Positions 7,779-16,061 of a stretch of 64,000 nucleotides of DNA are shown here, one piece after another; position 1 is the stretch's first letter, and each line of letters begins with the position of its first letter. The notes under the pieces were generated by a model. That model was not told the DNA's origin, did no database searches, and worked only from the letters and a program-made list of their open reading frames with translations. The translations under genes were made by a program, and so were the position numbers. The stretch lies in assembly GCA_013299105.1 (NCBI GenBank), contig JAAFJY010000036.1, forward strand, positions 1 to 64,000, given 5' to 3'. The DNA is from Chitinophagales bacterium (GTDB taxonomy: Bacteria; Bacteroidota; Bacteroidia; Chitinophagales; Saprospiraceae).

Positions 7779-8786
7779 TCAATGCAAAACCCGGAATACC
7801 AATTCTTTCAATAATTCTCCCTCCGGTTTACCTGTCGAGTTGTAATCGACACCTTTGGATTTTAAATCGTATTCTTTGAGTAGGTTGAGGGCTTTTTCAG
7901 CGCGCTCGCGGTTGAAAAAACGCAGCGCTTCTTTGTAATCTTTCAAAAAATAGGCCGAGCGCAGTTCCAGGGTTGCGATCTGGTCTTTTTCGGGAGCATT
8001 TTGACAATAAGTCAGCAAATAAATCTTGCTAAAAAAGGTGTACAATGAAGACAAAACCACTGGCGTTGGGTTGCGCTTGGGATTGGCCGCAAAGTACTGC
8101 ACAATGCGATTGGCTTTCAACACATCGCGCTGCCCCAAGGCTTTTTGCAACTCAAAAATATTGTAGTCTTTGCTGATTCCAATGAATTCCTCGATGTGTT
8201 TGGTGTTGACCTCGGTGCCTGGGGGCAGGTTGATCGCCATTTTATCGAGTTCGTTGGCGACCTTACTCAACTCAGTACCTAAATATTCAGCCATCAAGTT
8301 GGCCGCATCGGGGCGTATGCGTAGTTTTTTCTCTACCACATAAGTCTGAATCCAATCCGGAACCTGGTTGTCGTATAAGCGCTTAGACTCCAGGACCACC
8401 GCTTTCTCCTGAACCGCTTTGCCAAATTTGGAGTTGAAATTGTACTTGCCATTTTTGTGACAAATCACCAGGATGGTCGTATCGGCTGGTTTTTCAACAT
8501 AAGATTGCAATTCCTTGAGACTTTTCATGTCTTGCGCCTCTTTGATGATCAAGACCTGGTAGCGCGACATCATGGGGTAGCGGCGGGCGATGTCGAGTAC
8601 TTGTAGGTGATCCACATCTTTACCATACACAATGGTTTGGTTAAAAGCGCGTTCGCCTTCATCCAGGACCTCCGCTTCGAGTCGATCGCTGACTATGTCG
8701 ATGAAAAAAGACTCCTCCCCGTGCAGAAAGTACAGGTTCTGGTATTTTTTCTGGTCCAGCGATTTGAGGATGTCCTGATAAGTCAT
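7779..8786 (-). CDS. holA: DNA polymerase III subunit delta
   Basis: 335 residues from the ATG at 8786 (MTYQDILKSLDQKKYQNLYF). A longer in-frame start at 8825 would overlap the preceding gene and adds residues unlike the family, so the shorter form is chosen. The sequence follows the HolA pattern: PLYFLHGEE-like start (YFLHGEESFFIDIVSDRLE), a RecA-like fold with VLIIKEAQDMKSLKEL, then the helical middle (ELSKVANELDKMAI) and the clamp-loader collar domain. Delta opens the sliding clamp within the clamp-loader complex. The P-loop is degenerate, as expected for delta, which does not hydrolyse ATP. It follows the PQQ dehydrogenase by 25 bases, probably co-transcribed without a functional link. 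Confidence 0.9.
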   Translation of the reverse strand: MTYQDILKSLDQKKYQNLYFLHGEESFFIDIVSDRLEAEVLDEGERAFNQTIVYGKDVDHLQVLDIARRYPMMSRYQVLIIKEAQDMKSLKELQSYVEKPADTTILVICHKNGKYNFNSKFGKAVQEKAVVLESKRLYDNQVPDWIQTYVVEKKLRIRPDAANLMAEYLGTELSKVANELDKMAINLPPGTEVNTKHIEEFIGISKDYNIFELQKALGQRDVLKANRIVQYFAANPKRNPTPVVLSSLYTFFSKIYLLTYCQNAPEKDQIATLELRSAYFLKDYKEALRFFNRERAEKALNLLKEYDLKSKGVDYNSTGKPEGELLKELVFRVLH

Positions 8787-8811
8787 GTACAAGTATTGAA
8801 GTGGGTTGGGC

Positions 8812-10941
8812 TTAATCCAAAGCAAAAGTCACATACCCGCCTTTGAAACCAGTACTTTGTTCTGGGCTAACACCCACACAAATATACTGCTTGCCACGCA
8901 CTGAATAAGTGGCAGGAGTCGAAGTGCCCGCGCCGGGAAGGGTAGTTTCCCATACTACTTTTCCAGTTTTTTGGTCAAAAGCCCGGAACTTGCGGTCGTA
9001 AGTAGCCGCTATGAAAACCAAGCCACCAGCCGTGACAATGCAGCCACCCCGGTTAAAATCGCCCGTGTTTTTGAGGCCAAGTGAGGCTGCTTTGGAATTT
9101 TCACCCAAAGGTACTTGCCAAAGGATTTCGCCTTTGTTCAGGTCAATCGCATTTAAGGTGCCATAAGGCGGTTGAATGGCTTTGAACCCGTCCTGGTCCT
9201 CCCAAAATCCATAGCCTGAGAAGGTGTATGGTTCAGGAGGGAGGGCGTTTTTCACCGTTTTACCTTTGTTCGCCACTTGTTCAACTGGCACTTCTTTGAG
9301 GTAGGCGACGATGGCGTCCAATTGTACCTGTGGCAGGTTTTTGAACGAGGGCATGGGCTCTACGCCTCGTCGCAGTATGCCCTCTAGCTTTTTTGCGGCA
9401 TAATTTTTGGCTTTGGTAGAAATGTCTGGGCCAATCAAATTGCCTTTTTTATCCACGCCATGACAGCTGGCACAGTATTGCTGATAGAGGTCGGCACCTG
9501 TTTTGTTGTTGTTTTGGGCCAAGCTTTTGGTTTCGACCAATTTCAAAAACCAGGGCAACTCGGTGGCATTCACAAACATCACATTGCTTTGTAGGTTGAC
9601 CGCAGCCCCGCCCCAATTGGAGCCGCCATGTGCTGCGGGCACAATCACCGAACCATTGAGATTAGGCGGTTCGTACACCCCAGTCAGGTAATTTTTGGTA
9701 GCCATTTCCTCCTTCACAAACTTTTCAGTTTCTGGTCGAACGGTACTCCAATATTCTGGCTTAAAACCTTGGCGCACAAAAGGCCCTGGTTTGGTGGGAA
9801 AGGGTTGGGTCGGCCAAGGCTTTTCGCCCGGCATTTCACTTTTGGTCGAAACGGGCACTTCTTCGATGGGGAAAATGGGTTCGCCAGTTTCCCGATTGAA
9901 GGTGTACACATAGCCGATTTTTGTAGCCAACGCTACCGCATCAATTTTTTTGCCGTTTTGTTCGACGGTCAAAAGATTGGGGGCAGAGCCGTTGTCGCGG
10001 TCCCAAAGGTCGTGGTGGGTAGTTTGAAAATGCCAAAGTCGCTTCCCTGTTTTCGCGTCAAGGGCCAAAAGGCAGTTGGCGAAGAGGTTTTGACCTTCGC
10101 GATCACCGCCGTAAAAATCGAAGGAAGGTGAGGCGGTGGGGACGTAAACAATGCCTCGTTTGTCGTCCAGGGCCATGCCGCCCCAGCAATTGGCACCACC
10201 ATTTTTCTCCCTCGCGCCAGCAGGCCAGGTGTCGTAGCCATACTCGCCAGGCTTTGGTATGGTGTGAAAAACCCAGGCCAATTTGCCTGTATAGACATTA
10301 AAAGCCCGAATATCACCAGAAGTGGAAGGCAACTCATCTGGCACTTTGCAACCAATGACCAGCAAGTCCTCGTAAACCACGCCTCCGGTGTTGTAAGTAA
10401 CGGCTACGTGCTTGCGCATTTTTTTGGGCACTGAAAGACCTGTATAAAAATCGAGCTTACCCCCTTTGCCAAACCCTGGCACCAAAGCCCCATTTGTAGC
10501 ATTTACGCGGTATAAAATCGAGCCCGCAACATAGAAAATGGCGTCAGGATGCCCATTTTTGCCGGGATGAAAAGTTACTCCTTTGGTCCAACTGATGTCT
10601 TTGTCCGGGGCATCGGGCATGAATTCCCAGAGGACCTGGCCACTGGTAGCGTCCAGGGCAACCAACTTTTGCGAAGGCATTACCACATACATTTTGCCTT
10701 TGATCTCCAGGGGATTAAACAAAATGCTGCCGCCATCGGCCTGGGTTTCTTCAAATTTCCAGGAAGATTTCAGTTGTTGTACGTTGCTGAGCTTGATTTG
10801 ATCCAGAGGCGAGTACTTGCTTTGGTTCAGATCATGACCAAAATGAGCCCAGTCAACGTCTTCGGGTGGTGCCGAAATATTGAGCAGACCTAGTCCTATG
10901 ATGGGCAAAAGCAAGGCGAAGAGGTAATGCTTTTTGTTCAT
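8812..10941 (-). CDS. PQQ-dependent dehydrogenase with inserted cytochrome c domain
   Basis: 709 residues with an N-terminal export signal (MNKKHYLFALLLPIIGLGLL). The bulk is a quinoprotein beta-propeller with repeated 'A.D..TG...W' tryptophan-docking motifs (LVALDATSGQVLWEF, LALDAKTGKRLWHF, FRAFDQKTGKVVWET). A c-type cytochrome is inserted inside the propeller, with CASCH at 490-494 and a likely axial Met at 530 (EPMPSF); the last propeller blades resume at about 575. The enzyme would oxidise a sugar or alcohol in the periplasm and pass electrons from PQQ through its own haem. The closest known type is membrane-bound glucose/quinate dehydrogenase. No PQQ biosynthesis gene is nearby. The substrate cannot be told from sequence. 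Confidence 0.88.
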   Translation of the reverse strand: MNKKHYLFALLLPIIGLGLLNISAPPEDVDWAHFGHDLNQSKYSPLDQIKLSNVQQLKSSWKFEETQADGGSILFNPLEIKGKMYVVMPSQKLVALDATSGQVLWEFMPDAPDKDISWTKGVTFHPGKNGHPDAIFYVAGSILYRVNATNGALVPGFGKGGKLDFYTGLSVPKKMRKHVAVTYNTGGVVYEDLLVIGCKVPDELPSTSGDIRAFNVYTGKLAWVFHTIPKPGEYGYDTWPAGAREKNGGANCWGGMALDDKRGIVYVPTASPSFDFYGGDREGQNLFANCLLALDAKTGKRLWHFQTTHHDLWDRDNGSAPNLLTVEQNGKKIDAVALATKIGYVYTFNRETGEPIFPIEEVPVSTKSEMPGEKPWPTQPFPTKPGPFVRQGFKPEYWSTVRPETEKFVKEEMATKNYLTGVYEPPNLNGSVIVPAAHGGSNWGGAAVNLQSNVMFVNATELPWFLKLVETKSLAQNNNKTGADLYQQYCASCHGVDKKGNLIGPDISTKAKNYAAKKLEGILRRGVEPMPSFKNLPQVQLDAIVAYLKEVPVEQVANKGKTVKNALPPEPYTFSGYGFWEDQDGFKAIQPPYGTLNAIDLNKGEILWQVPLGENSKAASLGLKNTGDFNRGGCIVTAGGLVFIAATYDRKFRAFDQKTGKVVWETTLPGAGTSTPATYSVRGKQYICVGVSPEQSTGFKGGYVTFALD

Positions 10942-11025
10942 TTCAAATATGAGTTGAGTAGAAGAGGGGTAGCCATTTTAGGCAGCGCTAAAATAGTAAA
11001 AGCCTTCGTAGGAAAAAGTCAAGAA

Positions 11026-11478
11026 TCACCAAAGCCCTGAAATCTCTATTTTTTTACCTCTGAAATCGAATTTATCGCCTTGTTTCTTTTTCATCAAAAC
11101 TTCCCCCAGGGGAGATTCAGGGGAAAGTACAAAAACCGTTTTGCCTTCCGCCTGCATTTTTCCCAGGCTTACAGCAAGGTAATACCAATCATTGCCGCAA
11201 TTAACCAGGCTGCCGATAGTGACCAAAGGAGAGGCTTGATTGGGATCCAAAATTTCTAATTGCTGATACAATTGTTGGAACTGCTCATGTTGCAGGCTGT
11301 ACTTGTCCTTTTCCATTTGCAGCATGGCTCTACTGGTTTCGTACTTGTCGCCAGCGCTGCTTTTGGTTTCATTGTTTGCGTCTTCTTGTACAGCGTCAAT
11401 GGCTTTTTGTAATCGGTCGAGGTCTTGGGCCAGACGGTCTAAACAGGCTTGATGTAAGGCAATTTTGAAGGGAAGCAT
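11026..11478 (-). CDS. GreA/GreB-like small protein
   Basis: 150 residues from the ATG at 11478; an in-frame TTG at 11493 lies further upstream but is less likely. The N-terminal half (residues about 5-75) is a charged coiled coil (ACLDRLAQDLDRLQKAIDAV) and the C-terminal half is a small beta domain (VTIGSLVNCGNDWYYLAVSLGKM, then SPESPLGEVLMKKKQGDKF) that matches the FKBP-like C-terminal domain of transcript-cleavage factors GreA/GreB, including the SPLGxALLGKKxGD-type segment. Bacteroidota relatives are often mislabelled 3-oxoacyl-ACP synthase. The acidic tip residues of true GreA are not obvious, so it may bind RNA polymerase in the secondary channel without promoting cleavage. Role inferred. 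Confidence 0.65.
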   Translation of the reverse strand: MLPFKIALHQACLDRLAQDLDRLQKAIDAVQEDANNETKSSAGDKYETSRAMLQMEKDKYSLQHEQFQQLYQQLEILDPNQASPLVTIGSLVNCGNDWYYLAVSLGKMQAEGKTVFVLSPESPLGEVLMKKKQGDKFDFRGKKIEISGLW

Positions 11479-11522
11479 GTCTTTTTGGGGCAAAATATGG
11501 CTTTTCCTTTTTTTTTAGACTA

Positions 11523-11775
11523 AACCACTTTAGGTTTTGTGCATTTCAAGCTAATTTTCTAATGTCATGGCTCACGGCAGGAACGTATAAAATAAAGATT
11601 TCAGATATCTCAAACCGTGCAAACGAGAACCTAAAGCATGACAAATTTCCCCAGCGAGCCCCTAAATCACATATCGTAAGTCGTATGTCGTCTATCGTAT
11701 TTCAAAAAACATGCCGAACAAACCAGGACTCACGTTTACCAATGATTTGCACAAAACCAGTCGCGGACGAGTATA
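11523..11775 (+). repeat. Dispersed intergenic repeat, family A copy 1
   Basis: About 250 bases nearly colinear with 49241-49583. Shared blocks include AACCACTTTAGGTT, CTAATGTCATGG, CTCAAACCGTGCAAACGAGA, TTTCCCCAGCGAGCCCC, a run of ATCGTA/GTCGTATGTCGTCTATCG phrases, and GATTTGCACAAAACCAGT. It fills the gap between the GreA-like gene and rtcB. No reading frame is conserved between copies, so it is a non-coding repeat. Confidence 0.75.
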
Positions 11776-11780
11776 TGTAG

Positions 11781-11812
11781 AAAAAAATCGGAGCCCCAGC
11801 AGAGACTCCGAT
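11781..11812 (-). terminator. rtcB terminator
   Basis: On the minus strand the stem ATCGGAG (11812-11806) / CTCCGAT (11793-11787) starts five bases after the rtcB stop and is followed by a run of seven T. A clear intrinsic terminator. Confidence 0.8.
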
Positions 11813-11816
11813 CTTA

Positions 11817-13220
11817 TCAATTGCCATCCATCCTTACGATCTTCGGCAGGAAGGAGCCCAGGATTTCCACCAAATCACTTTGGGCGGCCATCACCTGGTG
11901 GATGTCTTTGTAGGCAAATGGCGCTTCGTCCAAGCCGCCGCCGATCAGCTCAACACCCATTGAGCGCAAGTGTTTTTGCAGTTGAGCATGGGTGATGTTC
12001 TCCAATGCCTTGCGGCGCGAGAGCAAACGTCCGGCCCCGTGCGAAGCCGAGTTAAGCGAGGCCAATTGGCCTTTGCCTTTCACCACAAAAGCTGGAGCGG
12101 TCATCGAGCCTGGGATCACGCCCATAACGTCTTGGCCCGCCGGAGTAGCCCCTTTCCGGTGTACAATGTATTCTTTGCCATCGCCCAGGGTTTCTTTCCA
12201 GGCGAAGTTGTGGTGGTTTTCTACCATCGCCAAGGGCTTTTCACCCATCGCTTTGGCCAGGCGGCGGTGGATGTGGTGGTGACAAGCCGAGGCGTAATCG
12301 CCAGCCAGGTTCATGGCCAGCCAATATTCTTGCCCGGCTTCGGTGTCAAGCCCCAGCCAGGCCAGGTGCTGTGCTTCCTTGGGCAGGTGACATTGTTCCA
12401 TCGCTAATTTGGTATAGTGCTGGGCCAAATGCGCACCAAGGCCACGCGAGCCAGAGTGTGACAGTATGCCCAGGTACTTACCTGCTGGCAGGCCCAGTTG
12501 GGAGTCTTCGGCCATGATTTCGACCTCGCCAAATTCTACAAAGTGGTTGCCGGAACCTGAGGAACCGATTTGGGCCCGGGCCTTGTCGTGCAAGCTACGG
12601 ATCCGCGACACTTCCCGAAATTCGGAGCGTTCCAGTACTTCATCGTCCATCGGGTCGCTGAAGACGCTGATGCCAAAACGGGTGTTGTCCAGTAACATTT
12701 TTTTGTATTGGCTGCGGTGGGCTTCCAATATTTGAGGCTCAACGGCATACACCGACAAGCACATCCGGCAACCGATGTCCACGCCTACCGCATAAGGGAT
12801 GACCGCATTTTCAGTAGCCAAAACCCCGCCGATAGGCAAGCCATAGCCTTGGTGGGCATCGGGCATCAAGGCTCCAGCGCGGGTCACGGGCAGGCGCATA
12901 GCCGTTTGCATTTGGGTCATTGCGCCAGCTTCAATGCGGTTGGCACCATATACTTCATAGTCCAGGGCCTGGGGCAGCAATGGAATCTCTTGGGTTTCCT
13001 GTTTTTGCGGCTCGATCAGGGCTTCGGCAATACGGCTCAATACCGGATCTTCGAAAAAGTCGGCAGGATTGGCCAAGATAGACTCCAGCAGGGCTTGTAC
13101 TTCTTCCTGGCTAGCCCGCTTGTAGTGCTTGGGGATCAGGTTGATGCACAAGCCGATCGCAGGCCCTTGGGGGTAGCCCATTTTGAGGAGGTCTTTGCCG
13201 CTGATGTGTGGTTTTGCCAT
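11817..13220 (-). CDS. rtcB: RtcB family RNA ligase
   Basis: 467 residues. Signature blocks are DAHQGYGLPIGGV (121-133), PYAVGVDIGC (142-151, with the metal-binding Cys151), SGSGNHFVE (221-229), SHSGSRGLG (254-262) and YIVHRKGATPAG (351-362), in which His354 is the residue expected to be guanylylated. RtcB seals 2',3'-cyclic phosphate or 3'-phosphate RNA ends to 5'-OH ends using GTP and Mn2+. The metal motif reads GCRM where most members have GCGM. No archease (activating partner) or rtcA is adjacent, and the gene stands alone with its own terminator. Likely role is tRNA or rRNA repair. Confidence 0.93.
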   Translation of the reverse strand: MAKPHISGKDLLKMGYPQGPAIGLCINLIPKHYKRASQEEVQALLESILANPADFFEDPVLSRIAEALIEPQKQETQEIPLLPQALDYEVYGANRIEAGAMTQMQTAMRLPVTRAGALMPDAHQGYGLPIGGVLATENAVIPYAVGVDIGCRMCLSVYAVEPQILEAHRSQYKKMLLDNTRFGISVFSDPMDDEVLERSEFREVSRIRSLHDKARAQIGSSGSGNHFVEFGEVEIMAEDSQLGLPAGKYLGILSHSGSRGLGAHLAQHYTKLAMEQCHLPKEAQHLAWLGLDTEAGQEYWLAMNLAGDYASACHHHIHRRLAKAMGEKPLAMVENHHNFAWKETLGDGKEYIVHRKGATPAGQDVMGVIPGSMTAPAFVVKGKGQLASLNSASHGAGRLLSRRKALENITHAQLQKHLRSMGVELIGGGLDEAPFAYKDIHQVMAAQSDLVEILGSFLPKIVRMDGN

Positions 13221-13401
13221 TGGTTTTGTTTTGTGTAGGGTTTAGTACACTTGAATGCCATGCCAAACCGATCTGGCATGCGGTTGGTTCCCCAAGTGTC
13301 AAAAATTGGGAAAAATTGTGAAAGTTTAGGGCTATGGCTTTGTGCCCAACCGGAAGTATCGGAAACTTCAACGAGAACGAAATAATAGGCCATTGCCAAC
13401 G

Positions 13402-13508
13402 CGAATTTTTGTCTAAATCAGAATTTGCAGGATTCCAGAATTACTTGCAAGGTGTTGACCAAAACAAGAATTTAAAAGAATCAGAGAATTGTCGCGCTTC
13501 GCGCGCGT
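13402..13508 (+). repeat. Dispersed repeat, family C copy 1
   Basis: Begins near TTTTTGTCTAAATCAGAATT, continues through GCAGGATTCCAGAATTAC and AAAAGAATCAGAGAATTG and ends in the hairpin CGCGCttcGCGCG (13493-13505). The same order of phrases, in reverse orientation, is at 45115-45225. Confidence 0.7.
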
Positions 13509-13609
13509 AACAAAACACGGTCTAGGACCAGATAATGAAGGCGCGACTGGCTAGAATTTTCACCAATGAATATAAAACGTTTATTTTATTCCCAGCCAAC
13601 TAATCCTCC

Positions 13610-13628
13610 CTCTCAACTCCTCAACTTT
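13610..13628 (+). repeat. CTCAAC tract (family B1)
   Basis: CTCTCAACTCCTCAACTTTAA lies directly against the stop codon of the next minus-strand gene (13632). It shares the end CTCAACTTTAA(T/C)TTAC with the tract at 16325-16358, which also abuts a minus-strand stop. Confidence 0.6.
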
Positions 13629-13631
13629 AAT

Positions 13632-14087
13632 TTACTGCTTTCTCTTTTTCCCTTCTGCGCTCATCGTTCTTTTCACGTCCCTTTGCAGTGATTTTATATT
13701 TTCGATTTTGCGAAAACGCAGGGCACTCCAATCCTCGTCAATGGCAATCATCCGAACCCCTTCGTAGCCCAAATCTCCCAAGGCTTGCCAACTGTCGTCG
13801 CGCCCCAAATCAGTTTTGTATTTTTTGGAAGATTTTTTGGGATAAGCAAACCAGTACCCGCCGTCTTCGCTCAGGATTGGGGCCGTTGCTTGCGCCAAAG
13901 TCGCGATTTCTGCACAAGCGTACACGAAGTTGAGGATGAAGTCGTACTGCTGACCTTCTTGTGGCTTGAGGTCGATTTTGCAAAACATCCCTTGCTCCTG
14001 CATTTCAGCATCAAATTCAATTGGCGCTTTTTGAATCAGGATGACTGGCGAGTTTTTGTATTGCAGTTTTTTGAAAAGTGGAGTCAT
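13632..14087 (-). CDS. DUF3052-like protein
   Basis: 151 residues from the ATG at 14087 (MTPLFKKLQYKNSPVILIQK). An in-frame ATG at 14192 would add 35 residues (MSNWELVSVLISIQNPLF) that do not resemble the family, so the shorter form is preferred. The core is an NTF2/ferredoxin-like small domain: KNSPVILIQKAPIEF, then YDFILNFVYACAEI, then the diagnostic WFAYPKKSSKKYKTDLGR and MIAIDEDWSALRFRKI, which matches the DUF3052 pattern (WPKxSS...DL... AIDxxWSGLxFV). Members are short, soluble and uncharacterised. It is followed by a basic tail (KRTMSAEGKKRKQ). No functional partner is evident nearby. Confidence 0.68.
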   Translation of the reverse strand: MTPLFKKLQYKNSPVILIQKAPIEFDAEMQEQGMFCKIDLKPQEGQQYDFILNFVYACAEIATLAQATAPILSEDGGYWFAYPKKSSKKYKTDLGRDDSWQALGDLGYEGVRMIAIDEDWSALRFRKIENIKSLQRDVKRTMSAEGKKRKQ

Positions 14088-14414
14088 AGGTTGAAGGTTT
14101 GCGGCTTCAAAACCGCTCTGCTGGAAAGTTGCGGCTAAAAATAATGGATTTTGAATGGAAATCAAAACACTAACCAACTCCCAATTGCTCATTTGCCACC
14201 TAAAGTCTTAGCATATTGTCTAAGCCAAACACACCTAAGAGCGTTTTTAAATATTGGAGGTTTAGGCAGAAAACGTGTCGAATTTTGACTAATCAAGGCA
14301 GGAAAAGCGGAGTTATGCAATGCATAATGAGCATTTTCCTAACGAAGAGTAGTCGAAATTGGGCCGTTTTATGACAAACAAAAAATTTTAAAGATGCTCA
14401 TCATACAAGACATC
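14088..14414. other. Divergent intergenic region with a 15-base palindrome
   Basis: About 330 bases between two divergent genes. The one striking element is TTATGCAATGCATAA (14313-14327), a perfect palindrome around a central A with 7-base arms, positioned about 90 bases before the plus-strand gene. It could be a regulator site. Nothing else is recognisable. Confidence 0.45.
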
Positions 14415-15428
14415 ATGAAAAAAATCACCCTATTGAGCCTTCTAGCTTGTTTGTTTTTTTGTCCAAAAAACCACGCCCAAAACCTGGTCCAGGTGGACGC
14501 AGTGGCTTTTTTGAACCAGCTTTCTGCGCCTAGTACCCAATTGGCGGAAGCACATCAACGCATTTATCCGGTCAAAGGGCAAGGTGTAAATCCCCAGCCT
14601 TTTTACCAAAAATGGACCAGCCAGCTAGAAGTACATGTGCAGGCCATTCAAAAACTCAATGCTAGTTTTTACCAGCAAAATCCGCTGGGTTATGCGCCAA
14701 CTGCAAGCACCAACTTAAGTCCCAAAGCCAATGCTGCCCAAGAAAAAGAGATCCATGCTGCAAGTGCATCCCTGGCCCAAAAAATGTTGAGCGACCCAGC
14801 TTTTGCCCAAAAAATTGCCAACATGTCGGAATCAGAACAGCACGCTTTTATCGCCAAAGAATTGGCGAATCAGGGCCTGAAACCTGCTCAGGGAACGCCC
14901 AATATGCCCTCGAATGCTCCCGCAGGCATGGATAGAAATTGGGCCGAAATTTGCACCAATGTTTCCCAAACCTTGTCGGATTTGACTTGGATGGAAGCCC
15001 AAGAAGCCATTGAATCTCGCTACGAAAACAAGCACGCTGCTGTACAAACCTGGGCCGACGAAGCGATCAAAAAACTCCCCCTGATCCAGCAGGGGGAGTA
15101 TGGGCGCGACCACGATCCAGCTAAAGTAAAAGTTATTCAAAAGGAAGCTCTGGTCAAGCACCGCGAATTGGCCCAAGCCATGCTGAGCGAGATGAATCCT
15201 TTGCTGTTGTCTTTTCGCAAACAATACCAGGAAAAGGTAAGTGCCTTAAATGAGGCCATCAAAAGAGTGAATTTTGGCCAAAACTACAATTTTGGCATTT
15301 TTTACACCCAGGTTTTGCAAGCCCAGGGCATGATGCTCATGGCGCAGGAAAATTTGATGAAAAATGAGGTCACGGTATTGGAAAAGTTGGCGTATTGGGA
15401 AGACCAACTGGTGCATTTTGGGAAATGA
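14415..15428 (+). CDS. Secreted alpha-helical protein of unknown function
   Basis: 337 residues from the ATG at 14415; an in-frame ATG at 14394 would add seven residues before a good signal peptide (MKKITLLSLLACLFFCPKNHA). The mature protein is strongly helical and rich in Ala, Gln, Glu and Lys (ANAAQEKEIHAASASLAQKM, FAQKIANMSESEQHAFIAKE), suggesting a periplasmic coiled-coil or helical-bundle protein. I recognise no family. It is the only plus-strand gene in the first 27 kb, and its stop codon (15426-15428) touches the stop codon of the convergent acetyltransferase gene with no base between. Confidence 0.7.
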   Translation: MKKITLLSLLACLFFCPKNHAQNLVQVDAVAFLNQLSAPSTQLAEAHQRIYPVKGQGVNPQPFYQKWTSQLEVHVQAIQKLNASFYQQNPLGYAPTASTNLSPKANAAQEKEIHAASASLAQKMLSDPAFAQKIANMSESEQHAFIAKELANQGLKPAQGTPNMPSNAPAGMDRNWAEICTNVSQTLSDLTWMEAQEAIESRYENKHAAVQTWADEAIKKLPLIQQGEYGRDHDPAKVKVIQKEALVKHRELAQAMLSEMNPLLLSFRKQYQEKVSALNEAIKRVNFGQNYNFGIFYTQVLQAQGMMLMAQENLMKNEVTVLEKLAYWEDQLVHFGK

Positions 15429-15956
15429 TTACTCCAAGGTGCAAAGCATGGTTGTAATCCCATCGAATTCCGGTTTCATCTCCGGGAAATGCAGCATTTC
15501 CGATTCCAGGGCCACAAAACCAACTTTTTCGTAAACCCTACGCGATTCAGCGTTTTGCACCATGACCCTGAGCCAGAGGTGTTTTGCACTTGCGTCAAGG
15601 CTGGTTGTTTTGGCAAAATCAATCGACATGCGGCCCAGCCCTTGGCCTTTTAAGTGCGGGTACAGGTAAATTTTGTCTAGGCAAACGGCATGATGGATCG
15701 GCTGACCATGCACTTGAGTATCGAATAGCAACTTCATGAACCCTGCGATTTCACCATTATCCAGGTAAATTAGGTAATAATGGCTATTGGGATTGGCCAA
15801 CTCGGCCTCAAGATGAGCTGTGTTGCTGATCCGTTCCTTGTACATTTCACCACCATCGAACCAGTAATGGCTGAAATTGGCTAGGTAAGTTTCCTGGATG
15901 ACGCGCTGAAGCACGGGGATTTGGGCGGGATATTGGATGCGGATAATGGTTGGCAT
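15429..15956 (-). CDS. GNAT family N-acetyltransferase
   Basis: 175 residues covering one GNAT fold. The acetyl-CoA binding motif A is at about residues 94-110 (KIYLYPHLKGQGLGRMSID, with the Q/RxxGxG/A-type GQGLGR), and motif B follows (WLRVMVQNAESRRVYEKVGF). GNAT enzymes transfer an acetyl group from acetyl-CoA to amines; the similarity to spermidine/peptide-type members is not strong enough to name a substrate. The start has in-frame MPTIIRIQYP close to the family's usual beginning. Convergent and touching the preceding gene. Confidence 0.85.
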   Translation of the reverse strand: MPTIIRIQYPAQIPVLQRVIQETYLANFSHYWFDGGEMYKERISNTAHLEAELANPNSHYYLIYLDNGEIAGFMKLLFDTQVHGQPIHHAVCLDKIYLYPHLKGQGLGRMSIDFAKTTSLDASAKHLWLRVMVQNAESRRVYEKVGFVALESEMLHFPEMKPEFDGITTMLCTLE

Positions 15957-15990
15957 GATTAGGTAAGATAAGCTGAGTTGTGGATGGTTG

Positions 15991-16061
15991 TTTTTTTGAC
16001 TTACGACTTACGAGTGACGAGTGACGACTTACGAAGTGGAGCTCGCTGGCAAGATTTCAGG
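15991..16061 (-). repeat. Dispersed repeat, family A copy 5 (degenerate)
   Basis: Read on the minus strand: CCAGCGAGCTCC, then TCGTAAGTCGTCACTCGTC and GTAAGTCGTAAGTCAAAAAA. This follows the same order as family A copy 1 (CCAGCGAGCCCC ... ATCGTAAGTCGTATGTCGTC ... TCAAAAAAC). It lies upstream of the acetyltransferase gene. Confidence 0.55.

Larger units (their letters stand above)
13221..13631. other. Gene-free region with repeats C1 and B1
   Basis: Roughly 410 bases without a supported gene. It contains repeat family C copy 1 (13402-13508) and a CTCAAC tract (13610-13628). Two overlapping minus-strand frames that start here run out of frame through rtcB and look spurious. Confidence 0.6.

Noticed and set aside
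7779-8786. Functional link between holA and the PQQ dehydrogenase
   Set aside because: Close spacing only; roles are unrelated.
13111-13399. Two overlapping minus-strand frames that continue out of frame into rtcB
   Set aside because: Different frame from rtcB, no conserved features.
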